A stretch of 64,000 nt of DNA from Staphylotrichum longicolle (Eukaryota > Ascomycota > Sordariomycetes > Sordariales > Chaetomiaceae). Below, piece by piece: positions 11,901-23,526 of the stretch (position 1 is the stretch's first letter; every line of letters starts with the position of its first letter). The notes beneath the pieces were generated by a model. The model was not told the DNA's origin. It was given only the letters and a program-made list of their open reading frames with translations, and did no database searches. Position numbers and translations under genes: made by a program. The DNA is taken from NCBI GenBank assembly GCA_019096155.1, contig JAHCVI010000001.1, positions 8,556,001-8,620,000 on the forward strand, given 5' to 3'.

Positions 11901-12240
11901 GAGTGCCTAGCACCAACGCCGTTCCCACAGGAACCATCTCGCTCCAAACACAGGAAAAGGAGCCGCGTCGCTGGCCATGCGGAACTTGTAAGGGTGGGAC
12001 GTCGAAGGAGGTTTAACTTGTGTCTTGCTCTCTGCCGGGATCACCCACGCAAACTGCATCAAAGGAAGGACCGCGACTCGGTGCACTTGATTTGGCTGGT
12101 GGTTGGCGGTGCGCAGATGGCTTGGAGTGGCCGGCAGCCTTATCAACCACCTCTGTCCGCCCTCCCCCGCCCTACTCCCCATTTCTCCATAACTTTGTCT
12201 TCCATATACCACCAACCTGCCGCCCGTCCGCACCATCAAC
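8903..12240. other. 3.3-kb stretch with no supportable gene
   Basis: No open frame shows a domain, codon bias or a chain of exons on either strand. Base composition is near that of the flanks and there is no strong AT-rich (RIP-like) signature or transposon domain. It may include a long 5' leader of the downstream gene at 12241. Interleaved short frames near 11.2-11.8 kb are proline- and serine-rich in several frames at once, which argues against coding. Confidence 0.45.
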
Positions 12241-14767
12241 ATGCCGAGCATCTTTGGGAAGCCCGGCTCCACAGCCGGCCGTGCCAAGACCCGGCACAAG
12301 TCGATCCGGGGCACTATCTCGGCCCCGATCCCGATCCCTAGGAGCCCCGAAGACGACGAGTTTCCGATCCGGAACCCGGGATCGGCCAAGGCATCAATGA
12401 CGGCCGATGATGAGTTTCCAATACGCACGCCGGGCACCGGAATTGCAATCCCGCTGCCGCCATCAGATGGTCCCGGGTCATCGCCGGATGAGCCCATTGA
12501 GCCACCTGTGGAGCGCGGGCACAGAGATATGCAAGATCAGCAGCCTCGCGATCGTGAATCAAGTCCCGGCAGCAGCACTGAGCGTGAGCAGGAGCAGGAA
12601 ACTGCACAGGTTGTTGCGCCTACAGGCGCACCGGCGTCGATCAGCGGCGGCTCCGGTGGCAGCCGCACGGACCTGGCACGGGAGACCCGGCCGGAACCAC
12701 CGTCCACCCCACCGCCGGCTCCTCCGATCCCCGTGGCGCACCCAGTATCGCGCCCTACTTCGCGTCCGACATCCCGGTCACCTCCTTTTCGGCCCTCTCC
12801 GCGGAAGAGCTCCCCGTTAGCAGTCTCGCCGTCCAGGGTCGCACCACCAGAAAGGAGGGCGACGAACCCGGTGCTGAGTACCATACGATACTCCGTCGTG
12901 AGCGACGCTCCTAGCAAACAAACTGCCCGGAGCAAAGATTCACCGCAACGGAAGAAGTCAACTCTGCGGTCAGCGCTAGGGAGGTTGTTTGGGCGAGGCA
13001 AGAAAAAGCCCAGCAGTGGAAGTCAGGACGCCAGCGTGGGCTTAGTCCGCGAGCCCAGGCAGCTGGTGTCGGCCCAGCATCGAAGCGTATGTCCTCTCGT
13101 TATCATCCGTCTTCATCGTTTGGAACCTCCCGAGACTGACAAGAGTGCAGGATCCAACCGCACTTGGACGGCCCAACCAAAGGTCGCCGAAGCGATCGAA
13201 TTCCCTTCCGCTGAGCGAGTTTGACCGGCCACTCCGCTCCCACTCCATCGGACCCGACGACATCATGGCCATTGAGAGCGCACGCAACTCGCTGCAAGCC
13301 GAGGCCGGAGGGCTCGGTTCCGGCGCAGCAGCCGGGCGCCGGCGGGCCGCTACGACGGGCGGCCACACCTTACTCCGGCCTCATCTGTTCAACCGAGAGT
13401 TTGGCGCCGGTCTTTCCCCTCGACCCGCCAGTACCCAGGGCCGCGCCAGCCGTGCGGGGGCCCGGGCCGAGTCGGACGATCCAAACGAGATCGGCCGCGC
13501 AATCACTAGTGATAGCGGTAGTGGCCTTCGACGGCGTTCTCGGAGCCTCTCCGGGCTGCAGGACATTGCTGGGATCCAGCCTGGCGGGCGTCGGCGTAGC
13601 GATGAAATTCGCTATTGGCGTGCGTCGTATGATCCAGGGTTTATGTCGCCCTTGTCATCGAATGCGCAGGACGATGTCGACGACACCGGCATGGTCGATA
13701 CCAGCGTCCCCGGAAGCCCAGCGGCTGAAAGACCGCCCAAGACTCCTCCTCAACCTTTCAACTTCGGCCTTTTGTCAAAAGAGATGATCGGTATGAAGAT
13801 TACGCACGCAGCCGACATGGATTCGCGGCTCGACAACCTTGAGACTCGTTCCCTTCAACTGGAACACGTGGTTGACAAGTTGTGCCACGCCGTCCCAGGC
13901 TTCACGGAGTCAGTCAACCCCCAGGGACCCGCCCAGGCAGGCGTTTCACAACGCTCGCTTGGAGCCGGCACTCAACCCGAGAACTCCGATCCCGACTTCC
14001 CACTCAACCCACTGTCTCTGCACCCTCCATTGCCCACAACCACAACCAAACCCGCGTCTCCGCCTACCTCTGCCACATCACCTCCCCGTCTCGCACTCAA
14101 CCCGACCTCCTCCACCGTGCGCGGCGCCTCGAGCCTCCCGACCCTCGGCCGCGAGGCGGCACCCCAAACCGACCTCATCGCTCAACTCCGCACCGACCTC
14201 GCCGCCGAGCGCGCAGCCCGCCAGATGCTCGAGGCGCAGGTCAAGAAGCTGTCGGAGCGCGTCAACACCCTCTCGACGACCATGTTCGCCATGGTCCGCG
14301 GGCCGTCCGAGTCCCGCTCCCAGGAGCGGCTGGCAGCCACTGCTTCTGCTTCCGCGGCAGCAGCAGGGTCGCCTTTGGGGACCGCTGGCAAGACGCTGCT
14401 CGTCCCGCCGGTGCCGTCGCTGTCGCAGGAGCAACTGTCTGTTTTTGAGACGGATGACGACGACGACGACGATGACGAGGAAGAGGAGGAAGGGAAAGAG
14501 TCCAAGAAGGTGCGGGGCTCGTCGCCGACCAAGACGGAGGTGGAAGAGGAGGATGACTTCCAGACGCCGAGGGAGGAGAGGACGCCAATGACGAGCTATG
14601 CGGCCTTTGGCGAGGAACTCGGAGTCGCGGTTGCAGGCCCTGGCGGTGAGAATGAGGGCGGGGTTGGATACGAGGATGAGGACGATGACCCAAAGAGGAA
14701 GAAGGCGGCGCGGACGCTGAGTCTGGGGCAGCTTACGCTGGGGAAGGGGCAGCGGGCCAGGGTGTGA
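12241..14767 (+). CDS. Conserved-looking low-complexity coiled-coil protein of unknown function
   Basis: Two exons, 12241-13086 and 13151-14767, joined in phase 0 (donor GTATGT, acceptor GTGCAG), give 820 aa. I do not recognise a named domain. The N-terminus repeats a short motif twice, EDDEFPIRNPG (about residue 39) and ADDEFPIRTPG (about 59). Residues ~90-290 are Pro/Ser/Thr-rich and disordered with a basic patch (LFGRGKKKPS). A denser block near residue 430 reads DEIRYWRASYDPGFMSPLSS. Helical segments follow at ~500-535 (DSRLDNLETRSLQLEHVVDKL) and ~620-665, a coiled coil. An all-acidic run of Asp/Glu lies near 720-735. This composition suggests a scaffold or regulatory protein; no enzymatic motif is visible. 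The start is the only ATG that keeps the whole first exon open. Confidence 0.75.
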
Positions 14768-16788
14768 GGATGAGCGCAGTGATCTGAGGTGTGGTTGGAG
14801 ATGGAAGGGAGCGGGTTTCTTCGACTTGGACACGCCATATCGTGTGGTGTTGGACCGTGGGGTGTCTTTGACGAAGCACAAGGCCTGGACGGCACAATGG
14901 TCTCCTTACTCTCTACGACACGGGGTACGGCATGATTTCCTCGGCGTTTGACACCCTCTGTCAAGGCACCTGCGCATGTCTCAGTCAGTTCGATTTTGCA
15001 TCTAGCGTCAAGCGGCGGCGGCTGCTGTCCTTTTTGGTTTTCGCATAGCGGCGCATGTAATATTGGTTTCATCTATCAGTTTTAGTTGCACCGAGTTTTT
15101 TCCGGTTGGATGGTTTGTTTGTCTGTACTTAATACTTGTATACTAGATACCCTCCAGAGCATTTCCAGGCAGAGATTGAGGTCCCCCTTTTCTCGGTTTA
15201 CATTCTTGCTCACTTGGGACAAGGATGGAAGGGATTCGAGTGTTTCCACCGGGTCTTGTGAATCCAACCGTATCAGTCTTGCATCTTGCCCTTTGGTTAC
15301 AGTCAAAACCTAGTGACTCCATTGCCAATTCGACAATTTTAACACTTTTTCCCTGCGTGAAGTTCTAAGGCTATCTCAGGGTACTATAGGGCATTACTTT
15401 CACCTCCGAAAGATTGTGTGTATAGATAAGTCCGGCCATCCAAGCCATCTCTCAGATCGTCCCGAGTCACTTGCCACCAGTGTTGTTGTCTCGCCGCTCG
15501 GACGCATCCCGCTGGAGTTTCTCGGTAACGGTCACACCGTCCATGTCGTAAACCCACCTCAACAACATTGAGGTGGAATTGTTTGATACGAGAAGGAGGG
15601 GAGATTTAGTGGAAGCACCGATGATGTGTGGCTTCCCCGATCCTCTGTTATTTTCAAAAGCTCGTCAGTATCCCGGTCCCCGACTGGGATGAGTTTGTGT
15701 TGAAGAAAAGGAAGCGATGGAACCCACCGGGTTGTGTCTCCGATAGAAGATCGAGGAGCTTCCACTTTTGTGGACGCAATAGAGCAAGGCGACGTGGTGG
15801 ACATGATGGCCGGATATTGGCAGTGAGAGCACTGGGGACGGCGGCTGTGATGTGATGAATGTGGATGTGTTCCGTCGGCATGTGTGTAGATTGCTCACAC
15901 AGGAGTAAAGTGTTCTGATAGCAGACATTGTGAAGGTCCAAAGATCTGTCGACTTATATACATGGTTTGAAGTAGACAGTAATGATGTGTCCCTGTACAA
16001 GGGGTGCTCTTTTGCATTGGGTGTTGAACTTCTGTTTTTGTCAAGGGTCCGAGGGCGTTGTTGGAGAGATCCAGCTAGCAACAGAAGTTCGCAACAGAAG
16101 TTCACAAAGCCCGCCACACTGTCCAAGGTTCGGACGCAGCATTTCGATGTGTCTGCTCGCTGCTATAGGTGCATTGACTTAGACCGCTTCAGGATACCAT
16201 ATGTGCCATTCTCGTCAGGGAGCGCACACGTGCCGTAATATTGTTTTGTCGCGAGGCACAGGGCTTTCCGCCAACTTGGGGGGTTTTCCGCTATGTTCCA
16301 TTCGCACCTTCCTGCCAACCTTTGCAAGTCCCGATCACCGAAAACGGCTGTTCCCACCGTTTTCTTTCACTGCACGTGACACTTGAGTGAAGTACGTTTC
16401 TGCTGAGCCTTCCTCGGCTGACAGATCGCTGTGCAGGACTCTGAGACAGAAAGATGCATACCTACAAGCGAAGACGAACTCGTGTCGTGCGACAGAAGTT
16501 GGCTGCATATCTCGGGCACCATTGCGAGCTGTGAACCAATCATGCCAATTCATTCCACTGTGCAGGGGGCGGACAGAAGTTTGACAAAAGTTCGACAGAA
16601 TTTCACTGGCACCGAATGGCAAGTGGGGGACAGCCACTGAGTTGCCTGCATAAGGCGTCCGTGGGCCGCGCCAACTGGCCAAGAGAGGAGGGTCAAAATG
16701 AAGCTTTCACGCATCCTGGCTGCCATGTTGTCCATACCCTTTCGGCACCGTCTCACCAATGCTCTCACTTCGACATCAGACCACAGAC
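14768..16788. other. Intergenic, no supportable gene
   Basis: About 2 kb, AT-richer than average. A lone 81-codon frame on the minus strand (15559-15804, ATG start) reads somewhat protein-like but has no domain, no splice context and no neighbour to explain it, so it is not called. The right end should hold the promoter of the Clr5-ankyrin gene. Confidence 0.45.
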
Positions 16789-19700
16789 ATGCTCCCAGAC
16801 GAGGCCGTGGAGGACACTCCGCTTGATTGGGGCAAACATGAGGACGAAATTGTCGACCTGTTCGTGTCTAAGAAGAGAAAGTGGAAGGAGGTGATGGAGC
16901 ATATGAGCGCGAAACACAATTTCAATGCAAGGTATGCCCATCATGAAGCAAGTTCAACGGCTCTAGACATTACCAGCGGCTAATGAGTCACCACAGTGAG
17001 AGTCAATACAAGCGTCGCTTCGGCGGTCTCAAGAATGTGACAGGTGATGAGTGGGTGTACATTAATGCCCAATGCGAACATCGCGAGGCACTGGGGAAGA
17101 AAACCGATATCTATCTTGGTGACCAACGGTTGTCGTCAAAGCGGGTCACTCTCGCTCGTAGTCGCGTTCGAAAGAATGACTCGATATATCGGATCTCGAA
17201 GCCGGCTGCAAACAGTGAGTGATTGAGCACACGATATTACCTGTCTATGCGAATGCTCACAGACCCAAAGTGCAGCAGCACAATCGGTATGCTTCGAGGA
17301 TCACCTTCCGAACACCGTCGCCGGCAACTGTGGGTGGTCAGAGCCCAGGCAGAGGTCCAGGAGACAATCGAACAGAGCACAATGACGACCTGCGGATACC
17401 CCTCCCACCGACTCAACAAGCCGGGCCAAGTCCAAGTCTTTGTTCTGCTCCAACGCTCAGTCAACCACTCGAAAATTCTGCAACGGCGTGTGTACAGCAA
17501 GTATTCGAGACTGGGGTATCCACACTGTCAGTAATGTCTGAAGCACCCTTTGATTTTCCTGGAGGCCTTGACACAGAGCTCGGGCACGGGTCCTCTACTG
17601 ACCCAGGTGTTGGAGTTGGTATGTACGAGCCTAACAAGAGTTGCAGCTGCACAGCTGACTAAAGAACGAAGGAACAGTTACTCCTCAGGGTATGCACGCG
17701 GAGAACTACCCACAGTTTGGAACAGTGGCAATGTCCGGCTTGATCGGCCACTGGCCAAGCAGCCACTGGCATTCCCACTCCCCCTCAACCAGAACGGTTC
17801 CATCGCCATTCGATGATGGTGTCTATTTCGATTTCAACTTGCTTGGCACCCACTTGCATCGTGACCTCCTAGAGAATCTGCCTTTTTTCCGGCTTCTTTC
17901 TACCATCGAGCAGCCCGGTACGGATTCCTCAACCATTCTCCATCAGAAGACTGTGTTGCTGACCACAGCCTAGGTTATTGTCTGGCGAGACCTCCTTCAC
18001 CATGCGGAATCACCCCGTCTTCAGCAACTACATCCGCTGGACTTTTGATCGTGGTACAGAAATCACTCTCTGGGACCCCTGATACTCTAGCAAAGCTGCA
18101 ATCAGTGGCCACCTGCAGTGTTGCGGAAGTCTCCTCCCAGCTTCAGCGACTGGTTCCGGAGCGACACGAGGGGGATCTCTCACGACATCTGAAAGGGATT
18201 CTGGATCCCTCCTTGCCAGTTTCGGCAACAATCTCGTCGCTTTTTGCATTGGCCGCTTTCTTCGCATCCAACAACAGCCTGCATCACAGTCAGGTTGACG
18301 GCTTTCTCAATTGGATCATCGACCACGGATACGCAGATTTTTTGACAGGATTCATGAAGATCCAGACTCCTACGGTTCACGCTTTTGCCAAGGTTGTCAT
18401 GGAGTCGGCTATTCGAATCAAGAATGCCCAGGTGCTCGAAACGCTCCGCAGGTGCGGCGTCAAGCTCGACAGCATGCTGTACGAAATAGCCTCCATTGGC
18501 GACGTTAACCTCACTCGAAGAGTTCTGTCCGACGCAGACCCGGCGTGCCTGGGAAGAACGGTCTTGGGAGCAAAGCTTTTTCACCACTTTGTTTTCTATC
18601 AACAATATGATTTCGCGCAATCCCTTTTGGCGATTGGAGTCTCTGTGGATGCGCGCTTCGACCAGCAGCATGGTGTCTATTCTGAAACTGCGCTTTACTC
18701 AATGGTGAGAAGAAACGACATTGAAGGTGCCAGGTTTCTTCTCAAGGCAGGCGCGTCCGTCAACCTCTACTATTATCCAATTCACGGGGCATGTTTCTTC
18801 AGCTCACAACACACTGTCCTCGGATACGCGGTCTATCTACGGCATGCAGAACTGGTTCTCCTCCTCCTAGAGTACGAAGCCGACATGTTCTTGAAGTTTG
18901 AGGGGAAACCTTTGTTGGAATGGGCTGCGTTGCGTCGTAGGAGCATCTTTGAGCTCTTGAAGAAAAAGACGGAACCTGGATCAATAGGATTCCTCCTCGC
19001 GGATGTGGTGGACGCCGCGAACCGCGGCAGTCATGCTCTTGCGACCTACATCGCCGGCCAACCGGAAATAGTGACGCCCCACCAGCTAGAGCAAGCCCTA
19101 GAGGAATCCATCATTGGCAACCACTTCATGGGAGCAATCACGCTGCTCCAACATGGCGTCAACCCAAACGGCCCAACCCTCAACGCTCGCCCACTCGCGA
19201 CTGCCTTGCACGGAGACCACATCGACAATGGGTTTGTTGAGCTACTTCTCGAACACGACGCAGACGTTGGACATGCCGGACTCCTTGAGAAACTTGTCGA
19301 AACCGGAAGGCAAGACCTTTTGGAGAGGTTTCTCACGCGCCACATTGATTTGGAGCAGAGAATGGACGCACTGGTTGCCGCATGTTCCGGGGTCGACGGA
19401 GTGTCTGGGGGCATTGGCTCCGTAGCCACGATCATACGTTCTGGAGTGGACATCGACACACCTGGTCTGCCTCGGAACCCCCTCCAAACAGCAGCCTGGT
19501 ATCAAAACGAAAGCATGCTTCTATTTCTGATCAAGCAAGGAGCAAACGTCAACGCGCCAGCGTATTCAAATGGCGGGCGAACCGCACTACAAGCAGCACT
19601 CCGGACTGGCAAACCCGTCAAACTCGCCAAGATGTTGCTGCGTCATGGGGCTGATGCCTCCGCTCCTCCTGCAATGTTGGATGGCTTCACAGCCCTCGAG

Positions 19701-20432
19701 GCGTTTTGCAACAATGCCTTTGCTGCGGGCAGTCCGGAGTTCTGCGACACTCTTATCGCCGCCGGTGCCACCGTCAACCGACCTTGCGGCAGGCCAGGCT
19801 CAGTACTTCACGGAGTTATCGAGAGAGGATGGCACGAAGTCTTGCGCCGCTTCCTTGAGCCACCGCACAATGGAATCAATAATCACATGTGGTATCTGGA
19901 ATCTGATTCCTTGTCGCCATTCACACCGACCCAACTAGCAGCCTCTCTCGGAGACCTAGAAGCGGTGAAAATCCTCTTGGACCACGGAGCCAACGTCAAC
20001 GAAGCCCCGGGTGACCGGTTCGGGCGTACCGCCCTCCAAGCGGCTTCTCTGCTGCCGCCCGGGCCAGCAAAGATGACGCTCATCCATCATCTTCTCGACG
20101 ACCGCGGCGCCGACATCAACGCAGATGCGGCGATTCAATGTGGGATCACCGCTCTACAAGGCGCCGCCATAGCGGGTGATTTCAAGCTCGCCGAACTGCT
20201 GATAAAACGCGGCGCAGATGTCAACGCATGGCCATCCTTCGAGGACGGCCGTACCGCGATCGAGGCGGCAGCTGAGCATGGGCGCCTGGATATGGTCCAG
20301 CTGCTGCTCAACGCTGAGGCGGTGGGCGACGTCACGCGGGGGGAGGGCTTCAAGTTCGCGATCGAGTTGGCAGAGAAGAACGGCCACTTTGCCGTGGCCA
20401 GTCTTCTCAAGGGTCAAGATGGAACAGTCTAG
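16789..20432 (+). CDS. Clr5-domain and ankyrin-repeat protein
   Basis: Five exons are read: 16789-16931, 16997-17214, 17271-17618, 17678-17917 and 17974-20432, about 1135 aa. The first two exons form a Clr5 domain: WGKHEDEIVDLFVSKKRKWKEVMEHMSAKHNFNASESQYKRRF, a Myb-like fold (my inference) named after a fission-yeast silencing factor. A Ser/Pro-rich linker follows. The last exon (residues ~317-1135) carries at least ten ankyrin-type units, e.g. RTALQAALRTGKPVKLAKMLLRHGADA, TQLAASLGDLEAVKILLDHGANV and ALQGAAIAGDFKLAELLIKRGADV. Such proteins are expanded in filamentous ascomycetes; specific partners are unknown. The second intron is odd: the frame requires an AAAG acceptor at 17270 although CACAG stands eight bases upstream; a one-base indel would be an alternative. 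An in-frame ATG at 16759 could add ten residues. Base composition is less GC-rich than the housekeeping genes. Confidence 0.8.
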
Positions 20433-21311
20433 GTTGGGGCCACAATGGTTGCAGTGGTTGGGCGCCGAATTTGATGCGATTTCACGTTTTTCTTTATGTA
20501 ACTACCGCAGTAAGACTCTCAACTCGGAAAACTCTTCAACATCGCCAAGTGTTTAGTATTTTGTCACTTCCGAAAGCACTACTGGCAACTGTTATTCATC
20601 AGGGCCTTCAAGATGCCGCCAGGCGTCGATGCGAGGATCGGCTCAACACAGTAGGTGGTCGGTGTGCTGTCAATGGTTGCCGTGGTACTTCCATCTCACC
20701 GTTGACGTGCAACAACTTGTAAATTAGAAAAGCATCGACGAGCCGAAGAGTCGACCGATGTCGTACAGCATCATCAAGACTGAGTCGGCATGCTTCAGAC
20801 AAGCGCCAGTTGGGCCGCTGCAATTTTGTCTCGACCATCAACTACCTCGGCCTACCCCTGCCAAGACCTGCCGGAAGCCCAGGAGACAAGCCATCACAAC
20901 CGGTATCTCGCAGAGCTCGCGAGACGTTGGGAGACCGGGTTCTCAGATGCAATAAGAAATGGTATCAGTCCTTGAGTATTTAATACATCCTTTCCTTGCA
21001 AAAAAGTCGCCAGGAACTGGAGGTAGTGCTGGTATAGTAGCTTTGACGTCGGTCAGGGGTACAAACGGTCCATGGAGTGGATATAGATTTGGTGCTTCCG
21101 ACTCAAGTATCGCCGAGGAACACAACGCTAGTATCATACTTGTCTATTGAGTTTACGCTGCAGCCTGCTGATCCAAGACCAAGAAAACCGTGGAACCGTG
21201 TCTCGATCAAAAATCCACGAGAGCAAATCACCAACACCTGACCCAACACCATGATGCAGTACATCCGCCGTTAAAGGATGCATTGTCCACCACTCAGCCA
21301 GAATCCTTCCC
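20433..21311. other. Convergent intergenic region, no gene seen
   Basis: Between the 3' ends of the Clr5-ankyrin gene and the histidine kinase gene. It should contain both 3' UTRs. No other feature was recognised. Confidence 0.5.
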
Positions 21312-23526
21312 TCAACTCATGGGACACCAAGACTCAAATGCTGTCCCATCATACTCAGTCGCAGAGTGTACGAACATTCTTGATTCGCCAGAGTCGGTTC
21401 CGGGAGTATAACAGTCGCTCTGCTTGCTGCTGTCAGAGAAATCCGAGGTATGACGGTCTAGGGGAGGGGCCGCGGTCCGGCCCTGTATGCTCCATCGAAC
21501 GAGAACGCGCTCCAGGGTGTCGATCGTGATCGGCTTGGACATGTAGTCGTCCATGCCAACCGCCTTGCACTTTTCCTTATCACCCTCGATCGCAGAGGCA
21601 GTCAGGGCCACGATGGGAACATCGTCGGCGTAGTCTTTGAGAGGGACTCTGTGCCGGAGGAGATCGGTACACCCATAGCCGTCGATGATGGGCATCTGTA
21701 TATCCATGAGAATGATCTTGGGCTTGGGTTGCTTTCCCTGGCAGGCGGCTTCCATGTATCGCAGGGCTTCTTGGCCGTTGCCGACTGCCGTGGCCTGAAA
21801 TCCGAGCTTTTTGATCGACGTGAGGGCAAACTGCTGGTTGATGGGGTTATCCTCGGCAATGAGGACGAGGATACCACCGCGCTGCGAGGGAGGGAGAGCT
21901 TCCTCTGGCTTGAGCATAGCAAGAAGGTTACTGTTGGACAAGTTCCTCCAGGCTGATCGACTTCTGTTTGTCGACGTTGACTCGGAGCTGTTGCACCGCG
22001 AGCTCGAGTCCGGACGTTGGGGGTCAGGCAAAGAACGGGGCGTGCTTTCTGTTTGTGGACGTGGCGGCTTGTTGAACGGAATCCATAGAGTGACGGTTGT
22101 TCCAATTCCAGGGGTTGAATCTAGTTTGATCCTCCCCTTCATCAACTCCACCACGGATTTGGAAATGCTCAGCCCGTGCTCCGTACGGCCCGACTTTTTG
22201 GCCGTGGATGTGTCAGTTTGGATGTCTTCCTCGGTTATTCTGCCAGTGTCCTCAACAACAAACTTGAGAGTGGCGGTCTCTGCACCCTCGTGTTCCTTGA
22301 TGACAGTGAACTTTACATACCCTTGATCGGCGGCGACGCTGTTCGCGAGCAGATTGGCCAAGACTTGCCGGAGACGTCCGGGATCCCCCATGACTTGGAA
22401 GGCGGCCTTGATATTGGTAGCGATGTGGAAATGGAAGGCCAACCCTTTGAGCTCAGCAGCAAACCTGAGGAGGTCGGCCAAATCGCGAATAACCGGCAAG
22501 GGGGAGAACTGAACGGTTTCAATATCCAGGGTGTCGGAATCGGTCTTGGAAAAGTCCAGTATGTCATTGACGAGGTCCAACAGGGTCTTCGCTGATCGAT
22601 GTATGTTGACTGCAAGTTTTCGCTGCTCCCTCCTGAGGCCGTCGTCAACCAAGAGCAGCTGGGCCATGTTGATGACACCAACGACCGGTGTGCGGAATTC
22701 ATGCGACATCTCCTCACTATCAGCGCTCTGGAGGTGCTCGGTGGGTGCCGACGGAGAACTCACATTTGCGAGGAACTGATTCTTCAAGTCGGAAGCGCCC
22801 TCGGCGATGAAGAGTTTGGCAACCTGCTGAGATATTTGCTGGGCTTCGAAATCCATGCCATGGTCCCTGAGCTCGGCAAGGTCCAACAGAAGGCCCACCG
22901 CGCCATCGATACTGACGTCCTCGGTACCATCGGCACGGCTCGTCTTCTTGAAAAGCGGTTGAAACTGCGCGCGGTACTAACGGCCATCTGTCCTGGTGTC
23001 AGTGATGATTCTCCAGGGTTGGGCTGACTGAAATGCCTACTGATCTCGTGCTTTTGAACATCCTCCACCACTTCCCCAGAGAGCACGGCTTCGAGTGACG
23101 CAAGAAACGGCGGCATTTGTCCTTCAGGGAGGTTCGAGTCGAGCCGACTGAACACGTCGCACACATCTTTGCCAATGTGCCACTTGGACTTGGCCCACGG
23201 AGAACCCTTCACCAGCGCCCCGTCTAGCATGGTCACCTTTCGGTTGCTATCGACGGCGAATAGGGTAATATGAGACACAGCAATGGCTTGAATGAGCTGT
23301 TCCCGGATTCTCTTGGCCTCGAGGATTCTTGTTTCGACGTTTTCGTGACTCTTACCGGCTTGGGTGCCTGCAACGCATTAAGTCAACCCCATGTTTCTCA
23401 TGCACCGCGAGAGCAGGTTGGCATACCAATCTCCCGCTCGGACACGCAACACACATGCAAAGTATCAGGGCCGCTATCGGCTGTGGTAGGGTTGTCGTCG
23501 GGCATTGTGGGCTCGTCGGGCGGCAT
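21312..23526 (-). pseudogene. Hybrid histidine kinase, decayed or recoded: in-frame UAG, lost ATP-binding boxes, intact receiver
   Basis: Fungal hybrid histidine kinase. Exons: 23526-23427, 23368-23041, 22987-22764 and 22709-21312; about 682 codons counting the stop. Order: a PAS-like sensor (VSHITLFAVDSNRKVTMLDG), the dimerisation/H-box MSHEFRTPVVGVINMAQLLL with the phospho-acceptor His, a HATPase region, and a receiver with AEDNPINQQFA, the acceptor Asp in LMDIQMPIIDGY, LTASA and the Lys in YMSKP. Damage: (1) a UAG at 22977-22979 between NGR and YRAQFQPL, where the pattern expects Trp; (2) five A at 23340-23344 where four keep exon 2 in frame with exon 1; (3) the ATPase boxes are broken: N-box reads NSVAAD, G1 reads DTGRIT, the F-box stretch is missing, and G2 reads SGRTEHGL. 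The 54-nt intron before MSHEF is a multiple of three, so it leaves the frame open. The receiver and H-box could still relay phosphate. Confidence 0.75.

Noticed and set aside
15559..15804. An 81-codon minus-strand frame with ATG
   Set aside because: Protein-like in places, but isolated, with no domain, neighbour or conservation evidence available.
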